Part shown: piece by piece, positions 38,486 to 52,571 of the stretch
Layout of the letters: each line of letters begins with the position of its first letter
Position numbering within the stretch: the stretch's first letter is position 1
Assembly: GCA_947650365.1 (NCBI GenBank)
Contig: CANTAL010000003.1
Location: forward strand, 1,302,001-1,366,000
Direction of reading: 5' to 3'
Source: Chamaelirium japonicum
Taxonomy: Eukaryota > Streptophyta > Magnoliopsida > Liliales > Melanthiaceae
DNA: 64,000 nucleotides
Notes under the pieces: model-generated
Seen by the model: the letters and a program-made list of their open reading frames with translations, nothing else
Told to the model about the DNA's origin: nothing
The model's database searches: none
Translations under genes and position numbers: made by a program

Positions 38486-40790
38486 CATTCTAATTCATTC
38501 GTACGATCCATTCTAATTCATTTGTATGATCCATTCTAATTCATTCGCTCGAACGTATCCATTCTAATTCATTCGTACCATCCATTCTAATTCATTCGTA
38601 TGATCCATTCTAACTCATTCGTATGATCCATTCTAACTTATTCGGTGGATCCATTCTAATTCATTCGAACGATCCATTCTAATTCATTCGCACGATCCAT
38701 TCTAATTTATTCGTATGATCCATTCTAATTCATTCGTACGATCTATTCTAATTCATTCGCATGATCCGTTCTAATTCATTCATATGATCCATTCTAATTC
38801 ATTCGTACAATCCATTCAAATTCATTCATACGATGCAATCTAATTCATTCTTACAAACGTATCTATTCAAATTCATTCGTACAATGCGTTCTAATCCATT
38901 CGTACGATCCATTCTAATCCATTCGTACGATCCATTCTAATTCATTCGCACGAATGTAACCATTCTAATTCTTTCGTACGATCCATTCTAATTCATTACT
39001 ACGATCCATTCTAATTCATTCACATGAATGTATCCATTCTAATTCATTTGCACGATCCATTCTAATTCATTAGTACGATCCATTCTAATTCATTCACACG
39101 AATGTATCCATTCTAATTCATTTGCACGATCCATTCTAATTCATTCCTATTATCCATTCTAATTCATTCGTACGATCCATTCTAATTCATTTGTATGATC
39201 CATTCTAATTCATTCGCTCGAACGTATCCATTCTAATTCATTCGTACGATCCATTCTAATTCATTCGCATGATCCATTCTAACTCATTCGGTGGATCCAT
39301 TCTAATTCATTCGAACGATCCATTCTAATTCATTCGCACGATCCATTCTAATTTATTCGTACGATCTACTCTAATTCATTCGTACGATCTACTCTAATTC
39401 ATTCGCATGATCCGTTCTAATTCATTCATACGATCCATTCTAATTCATTCGTACAATCCATTCAAATTTATTCATACGATGCAATCTAATTCATTCGCAC
39501 AAATGTATCTATTCAAATTCATTCGTACAATGCGTTCTAATCCATTCGTACGATCCATTCTAATCCATTCGTACGATCCATTCTAATTCATTCGCACGAA
39601 TGTAACCATTCTAATTCTTTCGTACGATCCATTCTAATTCATTGCTACGATCCATTCTAATTCATTCACACGAATGTATCCATTCTAATTCATCTAATTC
39701 ATTTGCACGATCCATTCTAATTCATTCCTATGATCCATTCTAATTCATTCGTACGATCCATTCTAATTCGTTCGTACGATCCATTCTAATTCGTTCGTAC
39801 GATCCATTCTAATCCATACGTACGATCCATTCTAATCCATTCGTACGATCTATTCTAATCCATTCGTATGATCCATTCTAATTCATTCTCACAAATGTAA
39901 CCTTTCTAATTCATTCGTACGATCCATGCTAATCCATTCGTACGATCCATTCTAATCCATTCGTATGATCCATTCTAATTCATTCGCACGAATGTAACCA
40001 TTCTAATTCATTCGTACGATCCATTCTAATTCATTCCTACAATCCATTCTAATTCATTCGCACGAATATATCCATTCTAATTCATTTGCACGATCCATTC
40101 TAATTCAATCCTATGATCCATTCTAATTCATTCGTACGATCCATTCAAATTCATTCGTACGATCCATTCTAATTCATTCGTACGATCCATTCTAATTCAT
40201 TCGCATGATCCATTCGTACGATCCATTGTAATCCATTCGTACGATCCATTCTAATTCGTTCCTACGATCCATTCTAATTCGTTTGTACGATCCATTCTAA
40301 TTCGTTCATACGATCCATTCTAATTCATTCGCACGATCCATTCTAATTCATTCGTACGATCCATTCTAATTCATTCGTACGATCCATTCTAATTCATTCG
40401 TACGATCCATTCTAACTCATTCATACGATCCATTCTAATTCATTTGCACAAATATATCCATTCTAGTTCATTTGTATGATCCATTCTAATTCATTCGTAC
40501 GATCCATTCTAATCCATTCATACGATCCATTCTAATCCATTCGTACGATCCATTCTAATCCATTCATACGATCCATTCTAATTCATTCGTACGATCCATT
40601 CTAATTTATTCGTTCAAATATATCCATTCTAATTCATTCGTATGATCCATTCTAATTCATTCGTACGATCCATTCTAATTCATTCGTACGATCCATTCTA
40701 ATTCATTCGCACGATCCATTCTAATTCATTTGTACGATCCATTTTAATTCACTCGCATGATCCATTCTAATTCATTCGTATGATACATTC
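38481..40790 (-). repeat. satellite block 17, reverse, with a tandem duplication of about 0.65 kb
   Basis: This continues block 16. The segment at about 38547-39215 recurs at 39216-39860: GCTCGAACGTATCC, CGGTGGATCC, CGAACGATCC and CTTTCGTACG appear in the same order at offsets of 669, 645 and 646 bp, differing by one monomer. The right boundary is near 40790 (GATACATTCATACGACTG). Confidence 0.88.
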
Positions 40791-41488
40791 ATACGACTGA
40801 ATTAGAATGGATTGTACGAATTAATTAGAATTGATCATAAGCATGAATTAGAATGGATCGTACGAATGAATTAGAATGGATCGTGCGAATGAATTAGAAT
40901 GGATCGTACAAATGAATTAGAATGGATATATTTGAACAAATAAATTAGAATGGATCATACGAATGAATTAGAATGGATCGTACGAATGAATTAGAATGGA
41001 TCGTACGAATGAATTAGAATGGATCGTACAAATGAATTAGAAAGGTTACATTTGTGAGAATGAATTAGAATGGATCGTACGAATGAATTAGAATGGATCG
41101 TACGAATGGATTAGAATGGATCGTACGAATGAATTAGAATGGATCGTACGAATGCATTAGAATGGATACATTTGTGTGAATGAATTAGAATGGATCGTGC
41201 GAATGAATTAGAATGGATCATACGAATGAATTAGAATGGATCGTGCAAATGAATTAGATGGATCGTACGAATGAGTTAGAATGGATACATTTGTGCAAAT
41301 GAATTAGAATAGATCGTACGAATGAATTAGAATGGATTATACGAATGAATTAGAATGGATCGTGCGAATGAATTAGAATGGATATATTCGTACGAATGAA
41401 TTAGAATGGATCGTATGAATGAATTAGAATGGTTACATTCGTGCGAATGAATTAGAATGGATCGTACGAATGGATTAGAATGGATCGT
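40791..41488 (+). repeat. satellite block 18, forward
   Basis: Forward monomers, including a run with 28-bp variants. The right boundary is an abrupt GGATCGTCTAATTC at 41483-41496, which breaks one monomer. Confidence 0.87.
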
Positions 41489-42284
41489 CTAATTCATTCG
41501 CACGATCCATTCTAATTCATTCGTATGATCCATTCTAATTCATTCCTACGATCTATTCTAATTCATTCGCTCGAATGTATCCATTCTAATTCATTCGTAC
41601 GATCCATTCTTATTCATTCGTACGATCCGTTCAAATTTATTCGCGTGATCCATTCTAATTCATTCGTACGATCCATTCTAATTCATTCTCACGAATGTAA
41701 CCTTTCTAATTCATTTGTATGATCCATTCTAATTCATTCGTACGATCCATTCTAATCCATTCGTGCGATCCATTCTAATTCATTCGTACGATCCATTCTA
41801 ATTCATTCGCACGAATGTATCCATTCTAATCCATTCTAATTCATTCGCTCGAATGTATCCATTCTAATTCATTCATACGATCCATTCTAATTCATTCGTC
41901 CGATCCATTCTAATTCATTCACACGAATGTATCCATTCTAATTCATTCGTACAATCCATTCTAATTCATTCGCACGATCCATTCTAATTCATTCGTATGA
42001 TCCATTCTAATTCATTTGTACGATCCATTCTAATTCATTCGCTCGAATGTATCTATTCTAATTCATTCGTACGATCCATTCTAATTCATTCGTTCGATCC
42101 ATTCTAATTCATTCTCACGAATGTAACCTTTCTAATTCATCTGTATGATCCATTCTGATTCATTCGTACGATCCATTCTAATCCATTCGTAAGATCAATT
42201 CTAATCCATTCGTACGATCCATTCTAATTCATTCGTACGATCCATTCTAATTCATCTCACGAATCCGTTCTAATTCAATCGCAC
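41489..42284 (-). repeat. satellite block 19, reverse
   Basis: Reverse monomers; partial monomers (ATCCATTCTAATCCATTC) occur near 41820. The right boundary is the TCGCACGA dyad at 42279-42286 inside a 30-bp-arm hairpin. Confidence 0.87.
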
Positions 42285-42333
42285 GAATGAATTAGAATGG
42301 ATACATTCGTGCGAATGAATTAGAACGGATTCG
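42260..42333. repeat. Inverted repeat with 30-bp arms
   Basis: The arm 42260-42289 (CGAATCCGTTC...CACGAATG) is the reverse complement of 42304-42333 with one mismatch, separated by 14 bp. The rare CCGTTC variant is shared by both arms, so one arm was copied from the other rather than both being random monomers. Confidence 0.85.
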
Positions 42334-43691
42334 TGCGATGAATTAGAATGGATAAGAATGGATACATTCGAGCGAATGAATTAGAATGAATCGTACGAAT
42401 GAGTTAGAATGGATCGTACGATTGAATAAAATGGATCGTACGAATGGATTAGAATGGATCGTACGAATGAATTAGAATGGATCATACAAATGAATTAGAA
42501 AGGTTACATTCGTGAGAATGAATTAGAATGGATCGTACGAATGAATTAGAATGGATCATACAAATGAATTAGAATGGATACATTCGAGCGAATGAATTAG
42601 AATGGATCGTACGAATGAATTAGAATGGAGCATAAGAATGAATTAGAATGGATCGTGCAAATGAATTAGAATAGATTGTACGAATGAATTAGAATGGATA
42701 CATTCGTGCGAATGAATTAGAATGGATCGGATGAATGAATTAGAATGGATCGTACGAATGAATTAGAATGGATACATTCAAGCGAATGAATTAGAATGGA
42801 TTAGAATGGATACATTCGTGCGAATGAATTAGAATGGATCGTACGAATGGATTAGAATGGATCGTACGAATGGATTAGAATGGATCGTACGAATGAATTA
42901 GAATGGATCATACAAATGAATTAGAAAGGTTACATTCGTGCGAATGAATTAGAATGGATGATACGAATGAATTAGAATGGATCATGCGAATGAATTTGAA
43001 TGGATCGTACGAATGAATAAGAATGGATCGTACGAATGAATTAGAATGGATACATTCGAGCGAATGAATTAGAATAGATCGTAGGAATGAATTAGAATAG
43101 ATCGTAGGAATGAATTAGAATGGATTGTACGAATGAATTAGAATGGATCATGCGAATGAATTAAAATGGATCGTACAAATGAATTAGAATGGATCGTACG
43201 AACGAATTAGAATGGATCGTACGAACGAATTAGAATGGATCGTACGAATGAATTATAATGGATCATACGAATGAATTAGAATGGATCATATGAATGAATT
43301 ACATTCGTGCGAATGAATTAGAATGGATCGTACAAATGGATTAGAATGGATCGTACGAATGGATTAGAATGCATTGTACGAATGAATTAGAATAGATACA
43401 TTTGTGCGAATGAATTAGATTGCATCGTACGAATGAATTTGAATGGATCGTACGAATGAATTAGAATGGATCCACCGAATGAGTTAGAATGGATCATACG
43501 AATGAATTAAAATGGATCGTACGAATGAATTAGAATGGATTGTGTGAATGAATTAGAATGGATCGTATGAATAAATAAGAATGGATCGTGCGAATGAATT
43601 AGAATGGATCGTACGAATGAATTAGAATAGATCACGCGAATGAATTAGAAACATTCGTGCGAATGAATTAGAATGAATTAGATTGCATCGT
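42285..43691 (+). repeat. satellite block 20, forward
   Basis: Forward monomers with partial units near 42340-42370 and 42795-42810. It holds the GGATCCACCGA marker near 43460. The right boundary is TCGTACGA at 43688-43695. Confidence 0.87.
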
Positions 43692-45909
43692 ACGATCCAT
43701 TCTAAACCATTCGTACGATCCATTTTTATTCATTCATACGTCCATTCTAATTCATTCGCATAATCCATTCTAATTCATTCATACGATCCATTCTAATTCA
43801 TTCGTATGATCCATTCTAACTCATTCAGTGGATCCATTATAATTCATTCGTACGATCCATTCTAATTTATTTGCATGAATATACGATCTATTCTAATTCA
43901 TTCGCACAAATGTATCCATTCTAATTCATTCGTACGATCCATTCTAATTTATTCGTATGATCTATTCTAATTCATTCGCACAAATGTATCCATTCTAATT
44001 CATTCGTTCGATCCATTCTAATTCATTCGCATAAATATATCCATTCTAGTTCATTCGTACGATCCATTCTAATTCATTCGCACGATCCATTCTAATTCAT
44101 TCCCACAAATGTATCCATTCTAATTCATTCGTACAATCCATTCTAATTCATTCGTACGATCCATTCTAATTCATTCGTACGATCCATTCTAATCTATTCG
44201 TACGATCCATTCTAATCCATTCGTACGATGCATTCTAATTCATTCTCACAAATGTAACCTTTCTAATTCATTTGTATGATCCATTCTAATTCATTCGTAC
44301 GATCCATTATAATTCATTCGCACGATCCATTCTAATTTATTCATACGATCCATTCTAATTCATTCGTACGATCTATTTTAATTTATTCTCATGATCCATT
44401 TTAATTCATTCGTACGATCCATTTTAATTCATTCGTACAATCCATTCAAATTCATTCGTATGATGCAACCTAATTCATTCGCATGAATATATCCATTCTA
44501 ATTCATTCGTACGATCCTTTCTAATTCATTCGCACGATCCATTCTAATTCATTCGTATGATCCATTCTAATTCATTCCTACGATCTATTCTAATTCATTC
44601 GCTCGAATGTATCCATTCTAATTCATTTGTTCGATCCATTCTAATTCATTCGCACGATCCATTCTAATACATTCGCACGATCTATTCTAATTCATTCGTA
44701 CGATCGATCCATTCTAATTTATTCGCACGATCTATTCTAATTCATTCGCACGAATGTATCCATTCTAATTCATTCGTACGATCCATTCTAATTTATTCGT
44801 ATGATCCATTTTAATTCATTCGTACGATCCATTCTAATTCATTCACACGAGCCGTTCTAATTCATTCCTATGATCCATTCTAATTCATTCGCACGAATGT
44901 AACCATTCTAATTCATTCGTATGATCCATTCTAATTCATTCCTACGATCCATTCTAATTCATTCGCACGAATGTATCCATTCTAATTTATTTGCATGATC
45001 CATTCTAATTCATTCTTATGATCCATTCTAATTCATTCGTACGATCCATTCTAATTCATTCGCTCGAATGTATCCATTCTAATTCATTCGTACGATCCAT
45101 TCTAATTCATTTGTGCGATCCATTCTAATTCATTCTCATGAATGTAACCTTTCAAATTCATTTGTATGATCCATTCTAATTCATTTGTATGATCCATTCT
45201 AATTCATCCGTACAATCCATTCTAATTCATTCGTACGATCCTTTCTAATTCATTCGCACGATCCATTCTAATTCTTTCATATGATCCATTCTAATTCATT
45301 CGTACGATCCATTCTAATTCATTCGTATGATCAATTCTAATTCATTCGCACGATCCATTCTAATTCATTCATATGATCCATTCTAATTCAATTCGTGCAA
45401 TCCATTCAAATTCATTCGCACAAATGTATCCATTCTAATTCATTCGTATGATCCATTCTAATTCATTTGCTCGAATGTATCCATTCTAATTCATTCGTAC
45501 GATCCATTCTAATTCATTCGTACAATCCATTCAAATTCATTCGTACGATGCAATTTAATTCATTCGTACAAATGTATCTATTCTAATCTATTCGTACGAT
45601 CCATTCAAATTCACTCGTACAAATGTATCCATTCTAATTCGTTCGTACGATCCATTCTAATTCATTCGTACGATTTATTCTAATTCATTCACACGATCCA
45701 TTCTAATTCATTCGTAAGATCCATTCTAATTCAATCGTATGATCTATTCTAATTCATTCGCACGAATGTATCCATTCTAATTCATTTGCACGATCCATTC
45801 TAATTCATTCCTATGATCCATTCTAATTCATTCGTACGATCCATTCTAATTCATTCGCTCGAATGTATCCATTCTAATTCATTCGTACGATCCATTCTAA
45901 TTCATTCGT
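43692..45909 (-). repeat. satellite block 21, reverse
   Basis: A 2.2-kb reverse block; the right boundary is TCGTACGA at 45906-45913. Confidence 0.88.
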
Positions 45910-46974
45910 ACGAATTAGAATGGATCGTATGAACGAATTAGAATGGATCGTACGAATGAATTAGAATGGATACATTTGAGCGAATAAATTAGAATGGATC
46001 GTACGAATGAATTAGAATGGATCATAGGAATGAATTAGAATGGATCATGCAAATGAATTAGAATGGATACATTTGTGCGAATGAATAAGAATAGATCATA
46101 TGAATGAATTAGAATGGATCGTAGGAATCAATTAGAATGGATCGTGCGAATGAATTAGAATGGATTGTACGAATGAATTATAATGGATACATTCGTGCGA
46201 ATAAATTAGAATGGATCATATGAAAGAATTAGAATGGATCGTGCGAATGAATTAGAATGGATACATTTGAGCGAATGAATTAGAATGGATCGTACGAATG
46301 AATTAGAATGGATCACAGGAATGAATTAGAATGGATCGTGCAAATGAATTAGAATAGATACATTCGTGCGAATGAATTAGAATGGATCGTAGGAATGAAT
46401 TAGAATGGATCGTACGAATGGATTAGAATGGATCATATGAATGAATTAGAATGGTTACATTCGTGCGAATGAATTAGAATGGTTCGTACGAATAGATTAG
46501 AATGGATCGTACGAATGGATTAGAACGGATACATTCGTACGAATGAATTAGAATGGATCGTACGAATGGATTAGAATGGATCATACGAATGAATTAGATC
46601 GTAGGAATGAGTTAGAATGAATCGTACGAATGAATTAGAATGGATCGTACGAATGAATTAGAATGGATCGAGCGAATGAATTAGAATGGATCGTACGAAT
46701 GAATTAGAATGGATCATAGGAATGAATTAGAATGGATCGTGCAAATGAATTAGAATGGATACATTCGTGCGAATGAATTAGAATGGATCATAGGAATTAA
46801 TTAGAATGGATCATACGAATGAATTAGAATGGATATATTTGTACGAATGAATTAGAATGGATCGTACGAATGGATTAGAATGGATCGTACGAATGGATTA
46901 GAATGGATCGTACGAATTAAAATGGATCGTACGAATGAATTAAAATGGATACATTCATACGACTGAATTAGAAA
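45910..46974 (+). repeat. satellite block 22, forward
   Basis: Forward monomers; the right boundary near 46970-46980 (TTAGAAATTTATTCGTACG) lacks the dyad. Confidence 0.87.
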
Positions 46975-47567
46975 TTTATTCGTACGATCCATTCAAATTC
47001 AATCGTATGATACATTCTAATTCATTCGCACGATCAATTCTAATCCATTCGTCCGATCCATTCTAATTCATTCGCACGAATGTATCCATTCTAATTCATT
47101 CGTACGATCCATTCTAATTCGTTCATACGATCCATTCTTATTCATTCTCACGAATGTAACCTTTCTAATTCTTTTGTATGATCCATTCTAATTCATTCGT
47201 ACGATACATTCTAATCCATTCGTACGATCCATTCTAATCCATTCGTACGATCCATTCTAATTCATTCGTACGATCCATTCTAATTCATTCGCTCGAATGT
47301 ATCCATTCTAATTCATTCGTACGATCCATTCTACTCCATTCGTACGATCCATTCTTAACCATTCGTACGATTCATTCTAATTCATTCGCACAAATGTAAC
47401 CATTCTAATTCATTCATACGATCCATTCTAATTCATTCGCACAATCCATTCTAATTCATTCGTACGATCCATTCTAATTCATTCGCACGATCCATTCTAA
47501 TTCATTCCTATGATCCATTCGAATTCATTCATATGATCCATTCAAATTCATTCGCACGAATGTATCA
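46975..47567 (-). repeat. satellite block 23, reverse
   Basis: About 25 reverse monomers; the right boundary is in ACGAATGTATCATACGAATG near 47557-47576. Confidence 0.86.
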
Positions 47568-48379
47568 TACGAATGAATTAGAATGGATCATGCGAATGAA
47601 TTAAAATGGATCGTACAAATGAATTAGAATGGATCGTGCGAATGAATTAGAATGGATCGTACGAACGAATTAGAATGAATCGTACGAACGAATTAGAATG
47701 GATTGTATGAACGAATTAAAATGGATCGTACGAATGAATTAGAATGGATACATTCGAGCGAATGAATTAGAATGGATCGTACGAATGAATTAGAATGATC
47801 ATAGGAATGAATTAGAATGGATCGTGCAAATGAATTAGAATGGATACATTCGTGCGAATGGATTTGAATGGATCATACGAATGGATTAGAATGGATCGTA
47901 CGAATGAATTAGAATGGTTACATTCGTGCGAATGAATTAGAATGGATTGTACGAATGGATTAGAATGGATCGTACGAATAGATTAGAACGCATTGTACGA
48001 ATGAATTAGAATAGATACATTTGTGCGAATGAATAAGAATGGATCGTACTAATGAATTAGAATGGTTCGTACGAAAGAATTAGAATGGATCGTACGAATG
48101 AATTAGAATGGATCATACGAATGAATTAGAATGGATCGTGCGAATGAATTTGAATGGATCGTACGAATGAATTAGAATGGATCGAACGAATGAATTAGAA
48201 TGGATACATTCGAGCAAATGAATTAGAATAGATCGTAGGAATGAATTAGAATGGATCATACGAATGAATTAGAATGGATCGTGCGAATGAATTAGAATGG
48301 ATTGTACGAATGAATTAGAATGGATACATTTGTGCGCATGAATTAGAATGGATCGGACGAATGAATTAGAATGGATCGT
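47568..48379 (+). repeat. satellite block 24, forward
   Basis: Forward monomers ending with a succession like the end of blocks 3, 7 and 11 (28-bp form, GGATCGGAC, then switch). The right boundary is TCGTACGA at 48376-48383. Confidence 0.88.
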
Positions 48380-48729
48380 ACGATTCATTCTAATTCATTC
48401 GCACGATCAATTCTAATGCATTCGTACGATTCATTCTAATTCATTCGCACGATCCATTCTAATTCATTCGTATGATCCATTCTAATTTATTCATACGATC
48501 CATTCTAATTCTATCGCACAATCCATTCTAATTCATTCGTACGATCCATTCTAATTCATTCGTTTGATCCATTCAAATTCTTTCGTACGATCCATTCTAA
48601 TTCATTCGTACAATCCATTCTAATTCATTCGCACGATCCATTCTAATTTATTCCTATGATCCATTCTAATTCATTCGCACGAATGTAACCATTCTAATTC
48701 ATTTGTACGATCCATTCTAATTCATTCGT
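48380..48729 (-). repeat. satellite block 25, reverse
   Basis: A short block of about 15 monomers; the right boundary is TCGTACGA at 48726-48733. Confidence 0.88.
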
Positions 48730-51700
48730 ACGAATGAATTAGAATGGATATATTCGAGCGAATGAATTAGAATAGATCGTACGAATGAATTAGAATAGAT
48801 TGTACGAATAAATTAGAATGGATCGTGCGAATGAATTAGAATGGATCGTACTAATGAATTAGAATGGATCCACCGAATGAGTTAGAATGGATCATACGAA
48901 TGAATTAGAATGGATCGTACGAATGAATTAGAATGGATTGTGCGAATGAATTAGAATGGATACATTTGTGCGATGAATAAGAATGGAGCGTACGAATGAA
49001 TTAGAATGGAGCATACGAATGAACTAGAATGGATACAGTCGTAGGAATAAATAAGAATGGATCGTACGAATGGATTAGAATGGTTACATTCGTGCGAATG
49101 AATTAGAATAGATCATACGAATGAATTAGAATGGATCGTACGAATGCATTAGAATGGATCGTATGAATGAATTAGAATGGATCGTGCGAATGAATTAGAA
49201 TGGATCGTACGAATGAATTAGAATGGATCGTACAAATGAATTAGAATGGATCGTACAAATGAATTAGAAAGGTTACATTTGTGAGAATGAATTAGAATGG
49301 ATATACGAATGAATTAGAATGGATCGTACGAATAGATTAGAATGGATCGTACGAATGGATTGTGTCGAGCGAATGAATTAGAATAGATCGTAGGAACGAA
49401 TTAGAATGGATCATACGAATGAATTAGAATGGATCGTGCGAATGAATTAGAATGGATCGTACGAATGAATTAGAATTGATCGTTCGAACGAATTAGAATG
49501 GATCGTACGAACGAATTAGAATGGATCGTGCGAATGAATTAGAATAGATCGTACGAACGAATTAGAATGGATCGTACGAACGAATTAGAATGGATCATAC
49601 GAACGAATTAGAATGGATCATACGAACGAATTAGAATGGATCGTACGAATGAATTAGAATGGATCGTACGAATGAATTAGAAAGGTTACATTTCTGAGAA
49701 TGAATTAGAATGGATCGTACGAATGAATTAGAATTGATCGTATGAATGGATTAGAATGGATCGTACGTACGAATGGATTAGAATGGATCGAATGAATGGA
49801 TTAGAATGGATCATACGAATGGATTAGAATGGATCGTACGAATGAATTAGAATGGATCATACAAATGAATTAGAAAGGTTACATTCGTGAGAATGAATTA
49901 GAATGGATCGTATGAATGCATTAGAATGGATACAGTCGTACGAATGAATTAGAATGGATCGTATGAATGAATTACAATAGATCGTACGAATGGATTAGAA
50001 TGGATCGTACGAATGAATTAGAATGGATCGTACAAATAAATTAGAAAGGTTACATTTGTGCGAATGAATTAGATTGCATCGTACGAATAAATTTGAATGG
50101 ATTGTACGAATGAATTAGAATGGATCGTACGAATGAATTAGAATGGATACATTCGTGCGAATGAATTAGAATGGATCGTAGGAATGAATTAGAATGGATC
50201 GTTCGAATGAATTAGAATGGATAGTGCGAATGAATTAGAATGGATCGTGCGAATGAATTAGAATGGATCGTGCGAATGAATTAGAATGGATCATACGAAT
50301 GAATTAGAATGGATCGTGCGAATGAATTAGAATGGATCGTACGAATGAATTAGAATGGATCGTGCGAATGAATTAGAATGGATCGTACGAATGAATTAGA
50401 ATGGATCGTGCGAATGAATTAGAATGAATCGTACAAACGCATTAGAATGGATTGTGCGAATGAATTAGAATGGATACATTCGTACAAATGAATTAGAATG
50501 GATCATGTGAATGAATTAGAATGGATCGTACGAATGAATTAGAATGGATCATATGAATGAATTAGAATGGTTACATTCGTGCGAATAAATTAGAATGGAT
50601 CGTACGAATGGATTAGAATGGATCGTACGAATGGATTAGAACGCATTGTACGAATGAATTAGAACAGATACATTTGTGCGAATGAATTAGATTGCATCAT
50701 GCGAATGAATTAGAATGGATCGTACGAATGAATTAGAATGGATCGTGCGAATGAATTAGAATGGATCGTACGAATGAATTAGAATCGATCGTGCGAATGA
50801 ATTAGAATGGATCGTAGGAAAGAATTAGAATGGATCGTACGAATGAATTAGAATGGTTACATTCGTGCATATGAATTAGAAAGGATCGTACGAATGAATT
50901 AGAATGGATATATTCGTGCGAATGAATTCGAATGGATCGTACAAATGAATTAGACTGGATCGTACGAATAAATTAGAGTGGATACATTCATGCGAATGAA
51001 TTAGAATGGATCGTACGAATGAATTAGAATAGATGGAACGAATGAAGTAGAATGGATCGTGCAAATGAATTAGAATGGATACATTCGTGCGAATGAATCT
51101 GAATGGATTGTATGAATGAATTACAATGGATCGTACGAATGAATTAGAATGGATCGTACGAATGAATTAGAATAACTCATACGAATGAATTAGAATGAAT
51201 CGTACGAATGAATTAGAATGGTTACATTCGTGCGATTGAATTAGAATAGATCGTACGAATGAATTAGAATGGATCGTACGAATAAATTAGAATGGATCGT
51301 GTGAATGAATTAGAATGGATCATACGAATGAATTAGAATGGATCCACCGAATGAGTTAGAATGGATCATACGAATGAATTAGAATGGTTCGTATGAATGA
51401 ATTAGAATGGATTATACGAATGAATTAGAATGGATCGTATGTATGAATAAGAATGGATCGTACGAATGAATTAGAATGGATCGTGCGAATGAATTAGAAT
51501 GAATCGTACAAATGAATTAGAATGGATCGTGCGAATGAATTAGAATGGATCGTGCGAATGAATTAGAATGGATACATTTGTACAAATGAATTAGAATGGA
51601 TCGTGCGAATGAATTAGAATGGATCGTATGAACGAATTAGAATGGATTATACGAATGAATTAGAATGGATACATTCGAGCGAATGAATTAGAATGGATCG

Positions 51701-52571
51701 TACGAATGAATTAGAATGGATCATAGGAATGAATTAGAATGGATCATGCAAATGAATTAGAATGGATACATTCGTGCGGATGAATTAGATTGGATCGTGC
51801 AAATGAATTAGAATGGATCGTACGAATGAATTAGAATGGATACATTTGAGCGAATGAATTAGAATAGATTGTGCGAATGAATTAGAATGGATCGTACGAA
51901 TGAATTAGAATGGATCGTGCGAATGAATTAGAATCGATCGTACGAATGAATTAGAATGGATCGTACGAATGAATTAGATCATACGAATGAATTAGAATGG
52001 ATCGTACGAATGAATTAAAATTGATACATTCATACGACTAAATTAGAATGGATCGTGCGAATTAATTAGAATGGATCGTACGAATGAATTTGAATGGATA
52101 AATTTGTGCGAATGAATCTGAATGGATTGTATGAATGAATTACAATGGATCGTACGAATGAATTAGAATGGATCGTACGAATGAATTAGAATAGCTCATA
52201 CGAATGAATTAGAATGAATCGTACGAATGAATTAGAATGGTTACATTCGTGCGAATGAATTAGAATAGATCGTACGAATGAATTAGAATGGATCGTAGGA
52301 ATAAATTAGAATGGATCGTGCGAGTGAATTAGAATGGATCGTACGAATGAATTAGAATGGATCCACCGAATGAGTTAGAATGGATCATACGAATGAATTA
52401 GAATGGATCTTCGAATGAAGTAGAATGGATTGTGCGAATGAATTAGAATGGATCGTATGAATGAATAAGAATGGATCGTACGAATGAATTAGAATGGATC
52501 GTGCGAATGAATTAGAATGAATCGTATGAATGCATTAGAATGGATCGTACGAATGAATTAGAATGAATCAT
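48730..52571 (+). repeat. satellite block 26, forward, with a 1019-bp duplication
   Basis: A 3.8-kb forward block. The segment from GAATGAATCTGAATGG at 51091 recurs at 52110; GGATCCACCGA at 51341 and 52360 keeps the same 1019-bp offset. A GAACGAATTAG run lies at about 49480-49640. The right boundary is TCATACGA at 52568-52575. Confidence 0.88.
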
